Positions 46,261 through 55,070 of a DNA stretch of 64,000 nt are shown piece by piece. Each line of letters starts with the position of its first letter. Position 1 is the first letter of the stretch. Both the position numbers and the translations under genes were made by a program. Source of the DNA: Dokdonella fugitiva (GTDB taxonomy: Bacteria; Pseudomonadota; Gammaproteobacteria; Xanthomonadales; Rhodanobacteraceae); the NCBI RefSeq assembly GCF_004342425.1, contig NZ_SLWQ01000007.1, positions 186,001-250,000 on the forward strand, in the 5' to 3' direction. The notes beneath the pieces were generated by a model, which was not told the DNA's origin, ran no database searches, and saw only the letters and a program-made list of their open reading frames with translations.

Positions 46261-47043
46261 TCACGGCCCCGTCTCGAACACGAGGCTGCAACACGTGACT
46301 GCTCCTTCAGCCTTCTGCAACTCCGACACGTCGACGGCGACGACCTCGATGCCTGCGGCGCGGATGCGTGCATGCGTGCGCGGGAAGCACGCGGGCGAGA
46401 CCACGCGCTCGCCGATGCGCAGCACGTTCGCCGCATGCTCCTCGGCGGCGTCGACCTCGACGAGGCGAAAACCGGCGAAGGCCTCGCGGTCGACCCACGC
46501 CGGCTGCAGGAGCACGGCGTCGTCGGCGAGCGCGGTGACCGCGGATTTGAGATGCAGGCAGCCGCGGATCGGCACGCCCTGCACCAGGTAGCCGTGGGGC
46601 GCGAGCAACGCGCGCAATTGCGCGATGCCGTCCGCATTGCTGCGCGCGGATTGGCCGACGTAGACGCGCTTGCCGATGCGCAGCACGTCGCCGCCGTCGA
46701 GCGTCCCGGGCGCTTCGATCGCGCGCAGGGTGCGCCAGCGCGCGAGCAGCGGCGCCACGGTCGCGCCTTCGCCGCGGCGCGACTCGGCCCCTGGGCGCGT
46801 CATCACGGCAACCTCGTCGACGACGACCGCGACGTCCTCGACGAACACCGCGTCGGGGCATTGCGGCTGCGCGGGCAGGTCGTGCACCTCGCAGCCGAGC
46901 GTCGCGAGTGCGGCGCGGTAGGCGCGATGTTGTTCGATCGCGCGGTCGAGGTCGATCGGCGCGCGTTCGACGAAGGACAGTTCGCAGGCGGCGAGGCTCG
47001 GGCTGACGTCACGCGTGATCGCGATCAAGGCTGGAATGGGCAT
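46261..47043 (-). CDS. Dimethylarginine dimethylaminohydrolase family amidinotransferase
   Basis: A 260-residue pentein-fold enzyme: PDAVFVEDVAVVV, TLDGGDVLRIGKRVYVG, the catalytic His in GCLHLKSAV and the catalytic Cys in AVTCCSLVFE near the C-terminus. It probably hydrolyses methylated arginines or arginine-like guanidines to citrulline and an amine. The upstream divergent LysE-type exporter could be physiologically linked to basic amino acid handling, but this is inference. Confidence 0.9.
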   Translation of the reverse strand: MPIPALIAITRDVSPSLAACELSFVERAPIDLDRAIEQHRAYRAALATLGCEVHDLPAQPQCPDAVFVEDVAVVVDEVAVMTRPGAESRRGEGATVAPLLARWRTLRAIEAPGTLDGGDVLRIGKRVYVGQSARSNADGIAQLRALLAPHGYLVQGVPIRGCLHLKSAVTALADDAVLLQPAWVDREAFAGFRLVEVDAAEEHAANVLRIGERVVSPACFPRTHARIRAAGIEVVAVDVSELQKAEGAVTCCSLVFETGP

Positions 47044-47168
47044 GGCTGGCGTTCGAAGGTAACCGAAGGCACCGATTCTCGCCCAAATCGCGCGATGGCA
47101 CCGTCGAAATGGACCTGTCGCGCGCTGCGCGTCTCCGGCAGACTGCGCGCTTCCCAGTGGAGCCGTCC

Positions 47169-47804
47169 ATGACGCTGCCGCACGCGACACTCGGTTTCAG
47201 CCTGCTCTGCCTCGGCATGGCACTCTCGCCAGGGCCGAACATGATCTATCTCACCTCGCGCTCGATCAGCCAGGGCCCTGCCGCGGGCCTCACCTCGCTC
47301 GCCGGCACCGCGCTCGGTTTCGTCGTCTATGCGCTGCTCGCCGCGTTCGGCGTCACCGCGCTGCTGTTCGCCGTGCCGCTCGCCTACGACGTGCTGCGCT
47401 TCGGCGGCGCGCTCTACCTCGGCTGGCTTGCCTGGCAGGCGCTCAAGCCCGGCGGCCATTCGCCGTTCGCGCCGCGCGAGCTGCCGAAAGATTCGCGCCG
47501 CAAGCTCGTCACGATGGGCTTCATGACGAACCTGCTGAACCCGAAGGCCGCCTTGCTCTACCTTTCACTGCTGCCGCAGTTCATCGATCCGGCCGCAGGC
47601 CACGTGCTCGCGCAGTCGCTGCTGCTCTGCGCGATCCAGATCGCGATCAGCATGCTCGTCAATGGCAGCGTCGTCGTGCTGGCCGGTTCGATCTCCGGCT
47701 TCCTCGCCCGCCGCCCGGCCTGGCTCAGGCTCCAGCGCTGGTTCATGGGCAGCGTGCTCGGCGGTCTCGCAGTGCACATGGCCACGCAGGCGCGCTCGCG
47801 CTGA
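47169..47804 (+). CDS. LysE/RhtB family amino acid exporter
   Basis: A 211-residue inner-membrane protein with six TM helices and the family motif LCLGMALSPGPNMIYLTSRS near the N-terminus, plus GFMTNLLNPKAALLYLSLLP. The ATG at 47169 follows GGAG at 6 nt. It exports an amino acid or homoserine lactone-like compound; the exact substrate is unknown. Divergent from the DDAH gene. Confidence 0.9.
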   Translation: MTLPHATLGFSLLCLGMALSPGPNMIYLTSRSISQGPAAGLTSLAGTALGFVVYALLAAFGVTALLFAVPLAYDVLRFGGALYLGWLAWQALKPGGHSPFAPRELPKDSRRKLVTMGFMTNLLNPKAALLYLSLLPQFIDPAAGHVLAQSLLLCAIQIAISMLVNGSVVVLAGSISGFLARRPAWLRLQRWFMGSVLGGLAVHMATQARSR

Positions 47805-47805
47805 A

Positions 47806-48249
47806 TCAGCCGAGCGGCCGGTCGAACACGACCTGGGTCTTGCGCCGCGCGTAGCCGAAGCGTTCGTAGAAGCGATGCGCACGTTCGCGCTCGAGGCGGC
47901 TGCGTACGCGCATGCGCGCGCAGCCATGGGCGCGCGCCCACTGCTCGGCGGCTTCGACGAGCCGCGCACCGACCCCGGCACCGCGCGAGCCTTCGCGCAC
48001 GACCAGCCCGCGGATCTCGCCTTCGACGTCGTCGGTCAGCGACGCGGCCTGGCCCACGTGCAGCCAGCCGACCAGCATGCCGGCCGCGTCTTCGGCGACC
48101 AGCACGCAGCCCTGCCCTTCGGCCTCGATCGCGGCGAGCCGGCAAACCACCTGCTGGCGCGTCGACGCGTAGCCGAGTTCCCCGCACAGTTCGGCGATCG
48201 CTCCGGCGTCGTAGGTACGCGCAGCGCGCACGGTCACGGTCACGGTCAT
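47806..48249 (-). CDS. GNAT family N-acetyltransferase
   Basis: A 147-residue acetyltransferase. Acetyl-CoA loop VREGSRGAGVGARLVEAAE (R-x-x-G-x-G-A) and the late RFYERFGYARR motif. The start at 48249 has GGAGA 5 nt upstream. Convergent with the LysE gene, one base between stops. Substrate unknown. Confidence 0.88.
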   Translation of the reverse strand: MTVTVTVRAARTYDAGAIAELCGELGYASTRQQVVCRLAAIEAEGQGCVLVAEDAAGMLVGWLHVGQAASLTDDVEGEIRGLVVREGSRGAGVGARLVEAAEQWARAHGCARMRVRSRLERERAHRFYERFGYARRKTQVVFDRPLG

Positions 48250-48394
48250 GGCAATCTCCATGGACGACAGCTTCACGCCCCCATCGGCGCGAACGCGGGC
48301 GCGCGATGGCACCGATGCGGCCGCGTCCTGTCGAGGCGCTGACGGGATTCCAGGGATCAGGAGCAAGGCCCTGCAACCGCCCGACGAAGCACCG

Positions 48395-49876
48395 TCAGTC
48401 GCAGCAGCCGTCTTCGCCCTTGACCGTGTGCGCGTGGCTTGCGGCGACGCCGCGGGTGAGGCCCTGGGTACTCGCGACGTAGTGGTCGGCAACGACCTTG
48501 GCGACGCACATCGACATGCGCTTGCCCGTGGGCACGTGCAGGAACTCGTTCGGGCCGTGCGCGTTCGAATGCGGGCCGAGCACGCCGGTGATCATGAACT
48601 GCGCGCCGGGGAACTTCTCGCCGAGCATGCCCATGAACGGGATCGAGCCGCCTTCGCCGTTGTAGGCGACCGGCGCGCCGAAGAACTGCTGCGACGCGGC
48701 GTCCACCGCAGCTTCGAGCCACGGCGCGAGCGCCGGCGCTTCCCAGCCGCTGCCGGCCTTCTCGAGGTCGAACGTGACCTTGGCGCCGTACGGCGGATCG
48801 GACTCGAGCAGGCGCTTGAGGAATTCGCCGCCCTTCGCCGCATCCAGCGTCGGCGGCACGCGCAGCGACAGCTTGACCGCCGTGTACGGTCGCAGCACGT
48901 TGCCGGCCGAATCGAGCGCGGGCAGGCCGCCGATGCCTGTCACCGACAGCGCCGGGCGCCAGGTGCGGTTGAGCACGAGCTCGGCGAGGTCGGCGTTCAT
49001 CGGCTGCATGCCGTCGACGAGCGGGAACTTCGAGTACACCGCGTCGCCGAGGATCTGTGCGGTGCGCTGCGCCTGCGCGACGCGCTGCGCCGGGATCTCC
49101 ACGTGCAGTTCCTGCGGCTTGATGCGGCCGCTCGTCTCGTCCTCGAGGCGCGACAGCACCTGGCGCAGGATGCGGAAGCTCGACGCGACGACGCCCGAGG
49201 CATCGCCGGAGTGCACGCCTTCCTCGAGCACCTTCACGGTGAGGTTGCCGCCGGTGAGGCCGCGCAGCGAGGTGGTGAGCCAGAGCTGGTCGTAGTTGCC
49301 GCAACCCGAATCGAGGCAGACGATCAGCGACGGCTTGCCGATGCGTGCGGCGAGATGGTCGACGTAGTACGGCAGGTCGTAGCTGCCCGATTCCTCGCAC
49401 GCCTCGATCATCACCACGCAACGCGCGTGCGGGATGCCCTGCGCCTGCAGCGCCATGATCGCGGCGAGCGAACCGAAGATCGCATAGCCGTCGTCGGCAC
49501 CGCCACGGCCGTACAGGCGGTCGCCGTCGAGCACGGGCTTCCACGGCCCGAGATGCGCGGACCAGCCGGTCATCTCCGGCTGCTTGTCGAGATGCCCATA
49601 GAGCAGCACGGTGTCCTCGCCCTGCCCCGGGATCTCGATGAAGATCAGCGGCGTGCGGCCGGGGAGGCGCACCACTTCGAGCTGCATGCCGGGAATCGGC
49701 TGCGCCTTCGCCCACGCTTCCATCAGCGCGACCGCCTGGTCCATGTAGCCGTGCTCGGCCCACTGCGCGTCGAACATCGGCGACTTGTTCGGGATGCGGA
49801 TGTACTCGGTGAGCTGCGGGACGATCTGCTCGTCCCAGAGGCCGCCGACGAAACCGCTGAGTGCGTTGGAATCCAT
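48395..49876 (-). CDS. M20 family metallopeptidase (dipeptidase type)
   Basis: A 493-residue di-zinc peptidase. Metal and catalytic residues: LLYGHLDKQP (His, Asp), RGGADDGYA (Asp), EACEESGS (Glu pair), CLDSG (Asp) and GPHSNAHGPNEF (His). The lid domain is inserted in the middle as in carnosinase-like M20 enzymes. The start at 49876 is preferred for an AGGTGA site; an ATG 24 nt upstream exists. It is probably cytosolic and hydrolyses dipeptides. The C-terminus is Cys-rich (EDGCCD). Confidence 0.92.
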   Translation of the reverse strand: MDSNALSGFVGGLWDEQIVPQLTEYIRIPNKSPMFDAQWAEHGYMDQAVALMEAWAKAQPIPGMQLEVVRLPGRTPLIFIEIPGQGEDTVLLYGHLDKQPEMTGWSAHLGPWKPVLDGDRLYGRGGADDGYAIFGSLAAIMALQAQGIPHARCVVMIEACEESGSYDLPYYVDHLAARIGKPSLIVCLDSGCGNYDQLWLTTSLRGLTGGNLTVKVLEEGVHSGDASGVVASSFRILRQVLSRLEDETSGRIKPQELHVEIPAQRVAQAQRTAQILGDAVYSKFPLVDGMQPMNADLAELVLNRTWRPALSVTGIGGLPALDSAGNVLRPYTAVKLSLRVPPTLDAAKGGEFLKRLLESDPPYGAKVTFDLEKAGSGWEAPALAPWLEAAVDAASQQFFGAPVAYNGEGGSIPFMGMLGEKFPGAQFMITGVLGPHSNAHGPNEFLHVPTGKRMSMCVAKVVADHYVASTQGLTRGVAASHAHTVKGEDGCCD

Positions 49877-50017
49877 CTGGTCACCTTGTTCGCTGGACAT
49901 GGCGCGCGCGGCACGGCGACCGCAGCCCGGCGTCGTACCGGGCATTCGCGAGCCGTGAATCGTAGCGGATCGGCGCGTCATCTTCGCGTGCCGCGCCCGC
50001 CGGCGCCCGGGCCGCGC

Positions 50018-50209
50018 TCAGTTCGGCCAGGCGCGCACGGCCCCGCAGCCGAGCCAGCCGAGCAGGTCCGCGAAGCGCCGAAGCCACGAGGGGAATCGGG
50101 CGCGCGGCGTCGACGGGACCGGCTGGCCGGCCCCGGCAAGGCGGCGCGCGAGATCGGCATCGACGATGTGGCCGTGCATGAACAGGAGGTCCTTGCCGGA
50201 CGAATGCAT
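50018..50209 (-). CDS. Small hypothetical protein (63 aa)
   Basis: Starts MHSSGKDLLFMHGHIVDADL after a GGAG site at about 9 nt and ends AVRAWPN. Good third-position GC and the spacing to the neighbouring GST gene support coding. There is no domain I can name. It could be a short conserved Xanthomonadales protein or, less likely, a chance frame. Confidence 0.5.
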   Translation of the reverse strand: MHSSGKDLLFMHGHIVDADLARRLAGAGQPVPSTPRARFPSWLRRFADLLGWLGCGAVRAWPN

Positions 50210-50241
50210 GATGGATGCTCCAGTACGGGTAGGGAGTCGTC

Positions 50242-50868
50242 TCAGCCGTCCTGCGTGTCGCCGGACAGCGTCGTTGCGCGCATCGACGGTCGCGCGTCGA
50301 CGCGCGCGTACCACGCGGCTAGGCGCGGGCGGCCGTCGCGGAATGCGTATACGCCGCGGAAGTCGATCCAGCTGAGCGCCGTAGCGATCGCGATCGCGCC
50401 GATGTCGGGTGCGTCGCCGCCATCGTCGAGCTCGCGCTCGAGCAGGTCGCAGGCGGCGGCGATCTTGCGCAGGTGGCCGTCGCGCAGTTCGTCCCAGCGC
50501 AGCCCGGGCGGACGCCGCTCGGTTTCCCAGCGCACCGCGATGCCGGCATCGGCGATCCCCTGCGCGAGCGCCTGCAGGCGCAGCGCGCGCCAGCGCCGTG
50601 GCGCGTCGGCGGGAACGAGCCGCGCACCGCCATGCAGGTCGTCGAGCCAGGCGCAGATGACGTCCGAGTCGAACAGCACGAAGCCGTCGTCGAGCACGAG
50701 CACGGGCACCTTGCCGAGCGGATTGCACGCGAAGACCGCATCGTTGGCGAGCAGCGGGCTCGTCTCGTGGTGGACGACGTCGAGCTCGCCGGCAAGGCCG
50801 AGCTCATGCGCCGCGACGAGCACCTTGCGCGCGTAGGGCGAATGCGATTGGCAGAGCAGTTTCATCAT
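50242..50868 (-). CDS. Glutathione S-transferase family protein
   Basis: A 208-residue GST with N-terminal KLLCQSHSPYARKVLVAAHE, cis-Pro in GKVPVLVLDDG and FDSDVICAWLDD. The SPYARKV pattern (Ser before Pro-Tyr-Ala-Arg) is typical of bacterial GSTs related to maleylacetoacetate isomerase/YibF. GGAAG precedes the double ATG at 50868/50865. Substrate unknown. Confidence 0.9.
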   Translation of the reverse strand: MMKLLCQSHSPYARKVLVAAHELGLAGELDVVHHETSPLLANDAVFACNPLGKVPVLVLDDGFVLFDSDVICAWLDDLHGGARLVPADAPRRWRALRLQALAQGIADAGIAVRWETERRPPGLRWDELRDGHLRKIAAACDLLERELDDGGDAPDIGAIAIATALSWIDFRGVYAFRDGRPRLAAWYARVDARPSMRATTLSGDTQDG

Positions 50869-50891
50869 GGCGGGGCTTCCGTATGGATGGG

Positions 50892-51845
50892 TCATGCGCC
50901 GAGCAGTTGCGCGCGCAACGGCGCGGCGAGGTTGGCGCCGCAGACGATCGTCGCGACGCGGCGACCGGCGTAGCGCCGCGGCCGCGCGAGCACGGCGGCG
51001 ACGCCTGCCGCACCCGCGGGTTCGGCGACGAGACCGAGATGGCGATGCAGCAGCACGATCGCATCGACGAGATGCTGCTCGGAGACGTCGACGACGTCGT
51101 CGCAGCAGCGGCGCAGCAGGCCGAGCGTGCGTGCGATCGGCACGCGCACGGCGATGCCGTCGGCGATCGTCGGCGCGTCGTCCGTCCGCACCACGCGTCC
51201 TTCGACCAGCGAGCGCTGCATCGCCGGCGCGGCGCGCGCGACCACCGCGACGATCTCGACCCGCGGTGCTCGAAGGCGCAACGCGCTGCCGACGCCGGCG
51301 AGCAGCGCGCCGTTGCCGAGCGGCACGGTGATCGCGTCGAACGCGTGGCCGGGCGCGAGTTCGAGCCCGATCGTGCCGGCGCCTTCGGCGATCGCGGGCT
51401 CGGCGCCGTCCTCGACGAAGCGCAGCCCGTGCATGCCGGCGTACACGCGCGCTGCATCCTTGGCTGCGTCGAAATCCTCGCCGGCGACATGCACGTCGGC
51501 GCCGAAGCGCCGCAAGGCCTCGACCTTGAGCGGATTGGCGTGGCGCGACACGAACACCGTGCAGGCGTGGCCACGCCGCGCGCACGCCCGTGCGAGGCCC
51601 TGGCCGAAGTTGCCGGCGGAAGCGCACGCGACGGCCTCGCCGGGCGCGAGCGCGGTGGCGACGAACGCGTCGGCGCCGCGCGCCTTGAACGAGCCGATCG
51701 GATTGGCGGTCTCGATCTTCGCGAGCAGGTGGCAACCGAGCGCGGCGTCGAGCGCCGCGCTCGTCGCGACGGGCGTATCGAGATGGGCCGGGTCGATGTG
51801 GCCGCGCGCGGCCTCGATGGCTTCGATGGCAAGCAATGGGGTCAT
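50892..51845 (-). CDS. PLP-dependent threonine/serine dehydratase family enzyme
   Basis: A 317-residue fold-II PLP enzyme: Schiff-base Lys in PIGSFKARGA, phosphate loop PLGNGALLAGVG (normally GGGGL; here PLGNGA), SAGNFGQGLA. It resembles hydroxyectoine/threonine dehydratases lacking a C-terminal ACT domain, so it is probably catabolic. No strong ribosome site was found; ATG 51845 fits the family length, and 51887 is an alternative. It is divergent from an Lrp-type regulator, which likely controls it. Confidence 0.88.
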   Translation of the reverse strand: MTPLLAIEAIEAARGHIDPAHLDTPVATSAALDAALGCHLLAKIETANPIGSFKARGADAFVATALAPGEAVACASAGNFGQGLARACARRGHACTVFVSRHANPLKVEALRRFGADVHVAGEDFDAAKDAARVYAGMHGLRFVEDGAEPAIAEGAGTIGLELAPGHAFDAITVPLGNGALLAGVGSALRLRAPRVEIVAVVARAAPAMQRSLVEGRVVRTDDAPTIADGIAVRVPIARTLGLLRRCCDDVVDVSEQHLVDAIVLLHRHLGLVAEPAGAAGVAAVLARPRRYAGRRVATIVCGANLAAPLRAQLLGA

Positions 51846-51970
51846 CGGTCGTGCGGCACGCCGCGGGTCGTCGAACACGGCGACCATGCTAGAGTCCGCC
51901 CGCGCGGCGCGGCCGCGTATGCCGGCGCGGTCGCGCGGCTTCCGCGCGCGTTCCCGAGCTTCGACGCACG

Positions 51971-52444
51971 ATGCCCGCAACCCTCGACAAACTCGACCGC
52001 AGGATCCTCGCCCTGCTCCAGCGCGACGCGCGCCTGCCGGCCGAGACGATCGGCGCGGAGATCGGCCTGTCCGCTTCGGCCGTGCAGCGCCGCGTCGCGC
52101 GCCTGCGCGACGAAGGCGTCATCACCGGCGACATCGCGATCGTCGACGCGCGCAGCGTCGGCCGGCCGCTGACGATGATCGCCGACCTCGTCGTCGACGG
52201 CGATCGCAGCGAACTCGTGGCGGGCCTCAAGCGCTGGCTCGAGCGCGAGGCGGCGATCCAGGAAGCGTGGTACGTCACCGGCGACGAGGACTACGTGCTC
52301 GTCGTGACCGCGCGCGACGTCGACGCCTACGAAGCCTTCATGCAGCGCCTGCTCGCCGAGAACACCAACGTGCGCCGCTATCGCACGCGCGTCGTGCTCG
52401 GCACGCTCAAGCGCGGCCTCGGCGTGCCGCTCGATGCGGACTGA
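51971..52444 (+). CDS. Lrp/AsnC family transcriptional regulator
   Basis: A 157-residue regulator: N-terminal winged helix (LDKLDRRILALLQRDARLP; GLSASAVQRRVARLRDEGVI) and a C-terminal RAM effector domain (EAWYVTGDEDYVLVV). Lrp proteins form octamers and sense amino acids. It lies head-to-head with the dehydratase gene with 125 bp between starts, the usual layout for local control. Confidence 0.93.
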   Translation: MPATLDKLDRRILALLQRDARLPAETIGAEIGLSASAVQRRVARLRDEGVITGDIAIVDARSVGRPLTMIADLVVDGDRSELVAGLKRWLEREAAIQEAWYVTGDEDYVLVVTARDVDAYEAFMQRLLAENTNVRRYRTRVVLGTLKRGLGVPLDAD

Positions 52445-52454
52445 ACCGCATGGT

Positions 52455-52470
52455 GTAGGAAATTTCCTAC
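52455..52470. promoter_or_regulatory. Perfect 16-bp palindrome upstream of comEA-like gene
   Basis: GTAGGAAATTTCCTAC is an exact palindrome with an AT-rich centre in an otherwise GC-rich spacer, 11 bp after the lrp-type stop and about 120 bp before the next start. It could be an operator for a dimeric regulator. Confidence 0.5.
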
Positions 52471-52589
52471 GCGAACGATCGCGCCTCGCCTACAGCGCCA
52501 CGTGCGCCGCGACACTCCCTCCGCGCCCGGGGCTCTCCTAGACTGGCCCCCATCGCGCCACCCTGCGCGGCTGTCGCCACACCGCATCG

Positions 52590-52892
52590 ATGAAGCTGTT
52601 CCGCCGGTTCCTGTTCTGCCTGTGCTGCCTGCTCCTGCCGGCGGTCGCGTTCGCGCAGGTGGACATCAACCATGCCGATGCGAAGACGCTGGCCGAGTCG
52701 CTCAGCGGGGTCGGTCTGGTCAAGGCCGAGGCGATCGTCGCCTACCGCAAGGCGAACGGGCCGTTCGCGCGCGTCGAGGACCTGCGCAAGGTCAAGGGCA
52801 TCGGCAGCAAGACGATCGAGGCGAACCGCGATGCGATCGTGATCGTCGGCAGCACGCCGGAGTCGCCGCGACCGATGTTCCGCGGCCCCTAG
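52590..52892 (+). CDS. ComEA-like helix-hairpin-helix DNA-binding protein
   Basis: A 100-residue exported protein: signal peptide (FLFCLCCLLLPAVAFA, cleavage after AFA), then two HhH motifs (DINHADAKTLAESLSGVGLVK and DLRKVKGIGSKTIEAN, shortened here to their ordered cores). It is the short periplasmic type of ComEA, which binds incoming DNA during natural transformation. No other competence genes are adjacent. Confidence 0.9.
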   Translation: MKLFRRFLFCLCCLLLPAVAFAQVDINHADAKTLAESLSGVGLVKAEAIVAYRKANGPFARVEDLRKVKGIGSKTIEANRDAIVIVGSTPESPRPMFRGP

Positions 52893-52983
52893 CGGGGCGC
52901 GTGGCCGCGGATCGCGCGATGGCACGCGGCACGCCGCCGGCACTCTGCTAGACTCGCGCCCCGCCGAACGGCGGTCGCACGCG

Positions 52984-53445
52984 ATGATCCTCCCCCGCTA
53001 CCACATCGGCCCGTCTCTGATCACGGGCGCAGGACAGGGCTTGTTCCTCGACGAGCCGGTCGCGCGCGGGCGCCTCATCACCGCGCCCGACGCGATTGCG
53101 CGCGTCTACACGTTCGACGAGATCCACGCCCTGCCCGACGCCGCGCGCCTGTTGCCGGCGACGGTGCGCTGGTTCGAGGACCGCTACACCGTCACGCCCG
53201 AGTGGCCGGACGAGTGCTACATCAACCATGCATTCGAGCCGAGCGGGCTGTGGCACCTCGGTTTCGTGTTCGCCGCGGCGGACCTCGCCGCGGGCACCGA
53301 AGTCACGGTCGACTATCGCCACCTCCTCGCGCCCGGCCAGGAAGAGGAGTTCCGCGACGCGCGGACCGGCGAGCGCATCGTCGGCTACGACTGGCAACAG
53401 AGCCTGCGCGCTTCCACGGCCGCGCTCGCCGCACTGCTCGCCTGA
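52984..53445 (+). CDS. SET domain-containing protein
   Basis: A 153-residue small SET-domain protein: GQGLFLDEPVARGRLI at the N-terminus, the knot region ECYINHAFEPSGLW (the N-H of the SAM site), and GTEVTVDYRHLL with the catalytic-type Tyr. Bacterial SET proteins may methylate lysines of unknown partners. The stop is 4 bp before the next ATG, so it is co-translated with the acetyltransferase, which invites a common role in protein modification. Confidence 0.85.
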   Translation: MILPRYHIGPSLITGAGQGLFLDEPVARGRLITAPDAIARVYTFDEIHALPDAARLLPATVRWFEDRYTVTPEWPDECYINHAFEPSGLWHLGFVFAAADLAAGTEVTVDYRHLLAPGQEEEFRDARTGERIVGYDWQQSLRASTAALAALLA

Positions 53446-53449
53446 ACCG

Positions 53450-53965
53450 ATGATCGAGATTCCCACGCTCGTGACCGAACGCCTGCGCCTGTGCGCGCTC
53501 GGCGAACGCCATTTCGAGGCATACGCGGCGATGCTCGCCGATGCGAGCAGCACGCGCTTCGTCGGTGACGGCCAGCCGCTCGACCGCATGAATGCCTGGC
53601 GCTCGATGGCGATGCTGCTCGGCCACTGGGCGCTGCGCGGCTGCGGCATGTGGGCGGTCGAACTGCGCGACAGCGGCGAGTTCGTCGGCCGCGTCGGCCT
53701 GCACTTCCCGGAAGGCTGGCCCGACCTCGAACTCGGCTGGATGCTCGTGCCCGCACACCGGCGCAAGGGCTACGCGACCGAAGCGGCGCGCGCATCGCTC
53801 GACTTCGCCTTCGGGACCTTGCACGCGTCGCGCGCGATCAGCCTCATACGCGCCGAGAACAGCGCATCCGAGCGCGTTGCGCGCCGCCTCGGCGGCCGCC
53901 AGGCGACGACGATCGATTTCCTCGGCCACGCGACGCTCGTCTACAGCTACCATCCGGATCGCTGA
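53450..53965 (+). CDS. GNAT acetyltransferase (RimJ/RimL type)
   Basis: A 171-residue acetyltransferase: TLVTERLRLCAL start typical of RimJ/RimL, ELGWMLVPAHRRKGYATEAA acetyl-CoA loop (Q/R-x-x-G-x-A), and NSASERVARRLGG. It follows the SET gene immediately. Substrate unknown. Confidence 0.9.
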   Translation: MIEIPTLVTERLRLCALGERHFEAYAAMLADASSTRFVGDGQPLDRMNAWRSMAMLLGHWALRGCGMWAVELRDSGEFVGRVGLHFPEGWPDLELGWMLVPAHRRKGYATEAARASLDFAFGTLHASRAISLIRAENSASERVARRLGGRQATTIDFLGHATLVYSYHPDR

Positions 53966-54139
53966 CCGCGGCGGACATCAGGGGCGTTTTTTCCGCATGC
54001 GGGCCGCCGTGCGCGAAATCGGACGCGGCGGGCGGCGCGCCCATCGGGTGGCACCCGTGAGGCCCCTGCAGGACCCGCCCGGCGAGCCGTCTGCGCGATC
54101 GCGTTACAGTGCGGGCACTCTCCCGTGACCGGAAACCGC

Positions 54140-54724
54140 ATGAGTCCCTTGCTGCGAATCCCGTCGTCGTCCTGCCAGCGCACGCGCTGGAAGAATGACG
54201 GTGGCTGGACCACCGAGATCGCGCGCAGCGGCGGCGACGACTTCCGCTGGCGCATCAGCATCGCCGAGATCGAGAGCGACGGCCCGTTCTCGTCCTTCCC
54301 CGGCGTCGATCGCGACCTGCTCCTGCTCGACGGCAACGGCATCGAGCTCGACATCGACGATGCGCCACCGCGCCGGCTCGTGCAGCGCTTCGAGCGCGTG
54401 CATTTCGCCGGCGAGGCGAAGGTGGACTGCCGCCTCGTCGCCGGCCCGACGCGCGACTTCAACGTGATGGCGCGCCGCGACGCGGTCCGTGCCGAAGTGA
54501 TCGCGCGGCCGCTGGTAGGGCCGATGGTGATCTTTCCCGAGCGCGACGCCGAGTGGTTCGTGCACGTGTTCGCCGGCCATGCGAGCGCACGCGGCGAGGC
54601 GGATGCGATCACGCTGGAAGCGGGCGCATCGCTGCTCGCCGATTTCCGCGAAGGCGGTCACCGCCTCGTGCTCGAAGGCAGTGGCGAGCTCGTGCTCGTG
54701 AAGTTCCTCGCGGCCTCGCGCTGA
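54140..54724 (+). CDS. HutD/Ves family cupin protein
   Basis: A 194-residue cupin: RTRWKNDGGWTTEIA, RWRISIAEIESDGPFSSFPG and DFNVMARRD, the signature blocks of HutD/Ves. The family is linked to histidine catabolism in some bacteria, but no hut genes are nearby. GGAAA precedes ATG 54140; a GTG 15 nt upstream is an alternative. Confidence 0.88.
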   Translation: MSPLLRIPSSSCQRTRWKNDGGWTTEIARSGGDDFRWRISIAEIESDGPFSSFPGVDRDLLLLDGNGIELDIDDAPPRRLVQRFERVHFAGEAKVDCRLVAGPTRDFNVMARRDAVRAEVIARPLVGPMVIFPERDAEWFVHVFAGHASARGEADAITLEAGASLLADFREGGHRLVLEGSGELVLVKFLAASR

Positions 54725-54806
54725 CTCGCTGCACGAGCCCACTGCGCGGGCGACCGAGGTGCGGTTCGGCGGCCTGCGAGTCCAACGCTGCGCCCGCGAA
54801 TCCATT

Positions 54807-54873
54807 GCAGGAGCCCAACCCTGTGGGCGACCGACGTGCGGCGGCCTGCGGTCGCGCACGGGGTGCGCTCCAT
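54807..54873. repeat. Palindromic repeat, family B (copy 4)
   Basis: GCAGGAGCCCAACCCTGTGG on the left and GCGCACGGGGTGCGCTCC on the right, as in the other three copies. It stands just upstream of the Fur box. Confidence 0.8.
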
Positions 54874-54886
54874 GGCTGTTGCGTTT

Positions 54887-54905
54887 ATTGCTAATCATTC
54901 TCATT
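54887..54905. promoter_or_regulatory. Predicted Fur box upstream of siderophore receptor gene
   Basis: ATTGCTAATCATTCTCATT matches the 19-bp Fur consensus (AATGAGAATNATTCTCATT) at 15 of 18 defined positions by eye. It is the only AT-rich stretch in the 346-bp gap and lies 166 bp before the receptor start. Confidence 0.8.
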
Positions 54906-55070
54906 TAGGTTCTAATTCGTGGGATCGGACGCCACCCAGAGGGGGAGCTCCGGACGCCCGCTGGTTGCCCGCGGGCTCCGCGGGAGCCGTACCCGGCGGC
55001 AGCCGTCTGGAACCCTCCGCCACGCGTGGCCCTGCTGCCGCGCGCGGCCATGCACGGAACGGAGCTGTCC

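Noticed and set aside
52455..52470. Intrinsic terminator for the lrp-type gene
   Set aside because: The stem is AT-rich with no loop and no following T-run, so it does not fit a rho-independent terminator; kept as possible operator.
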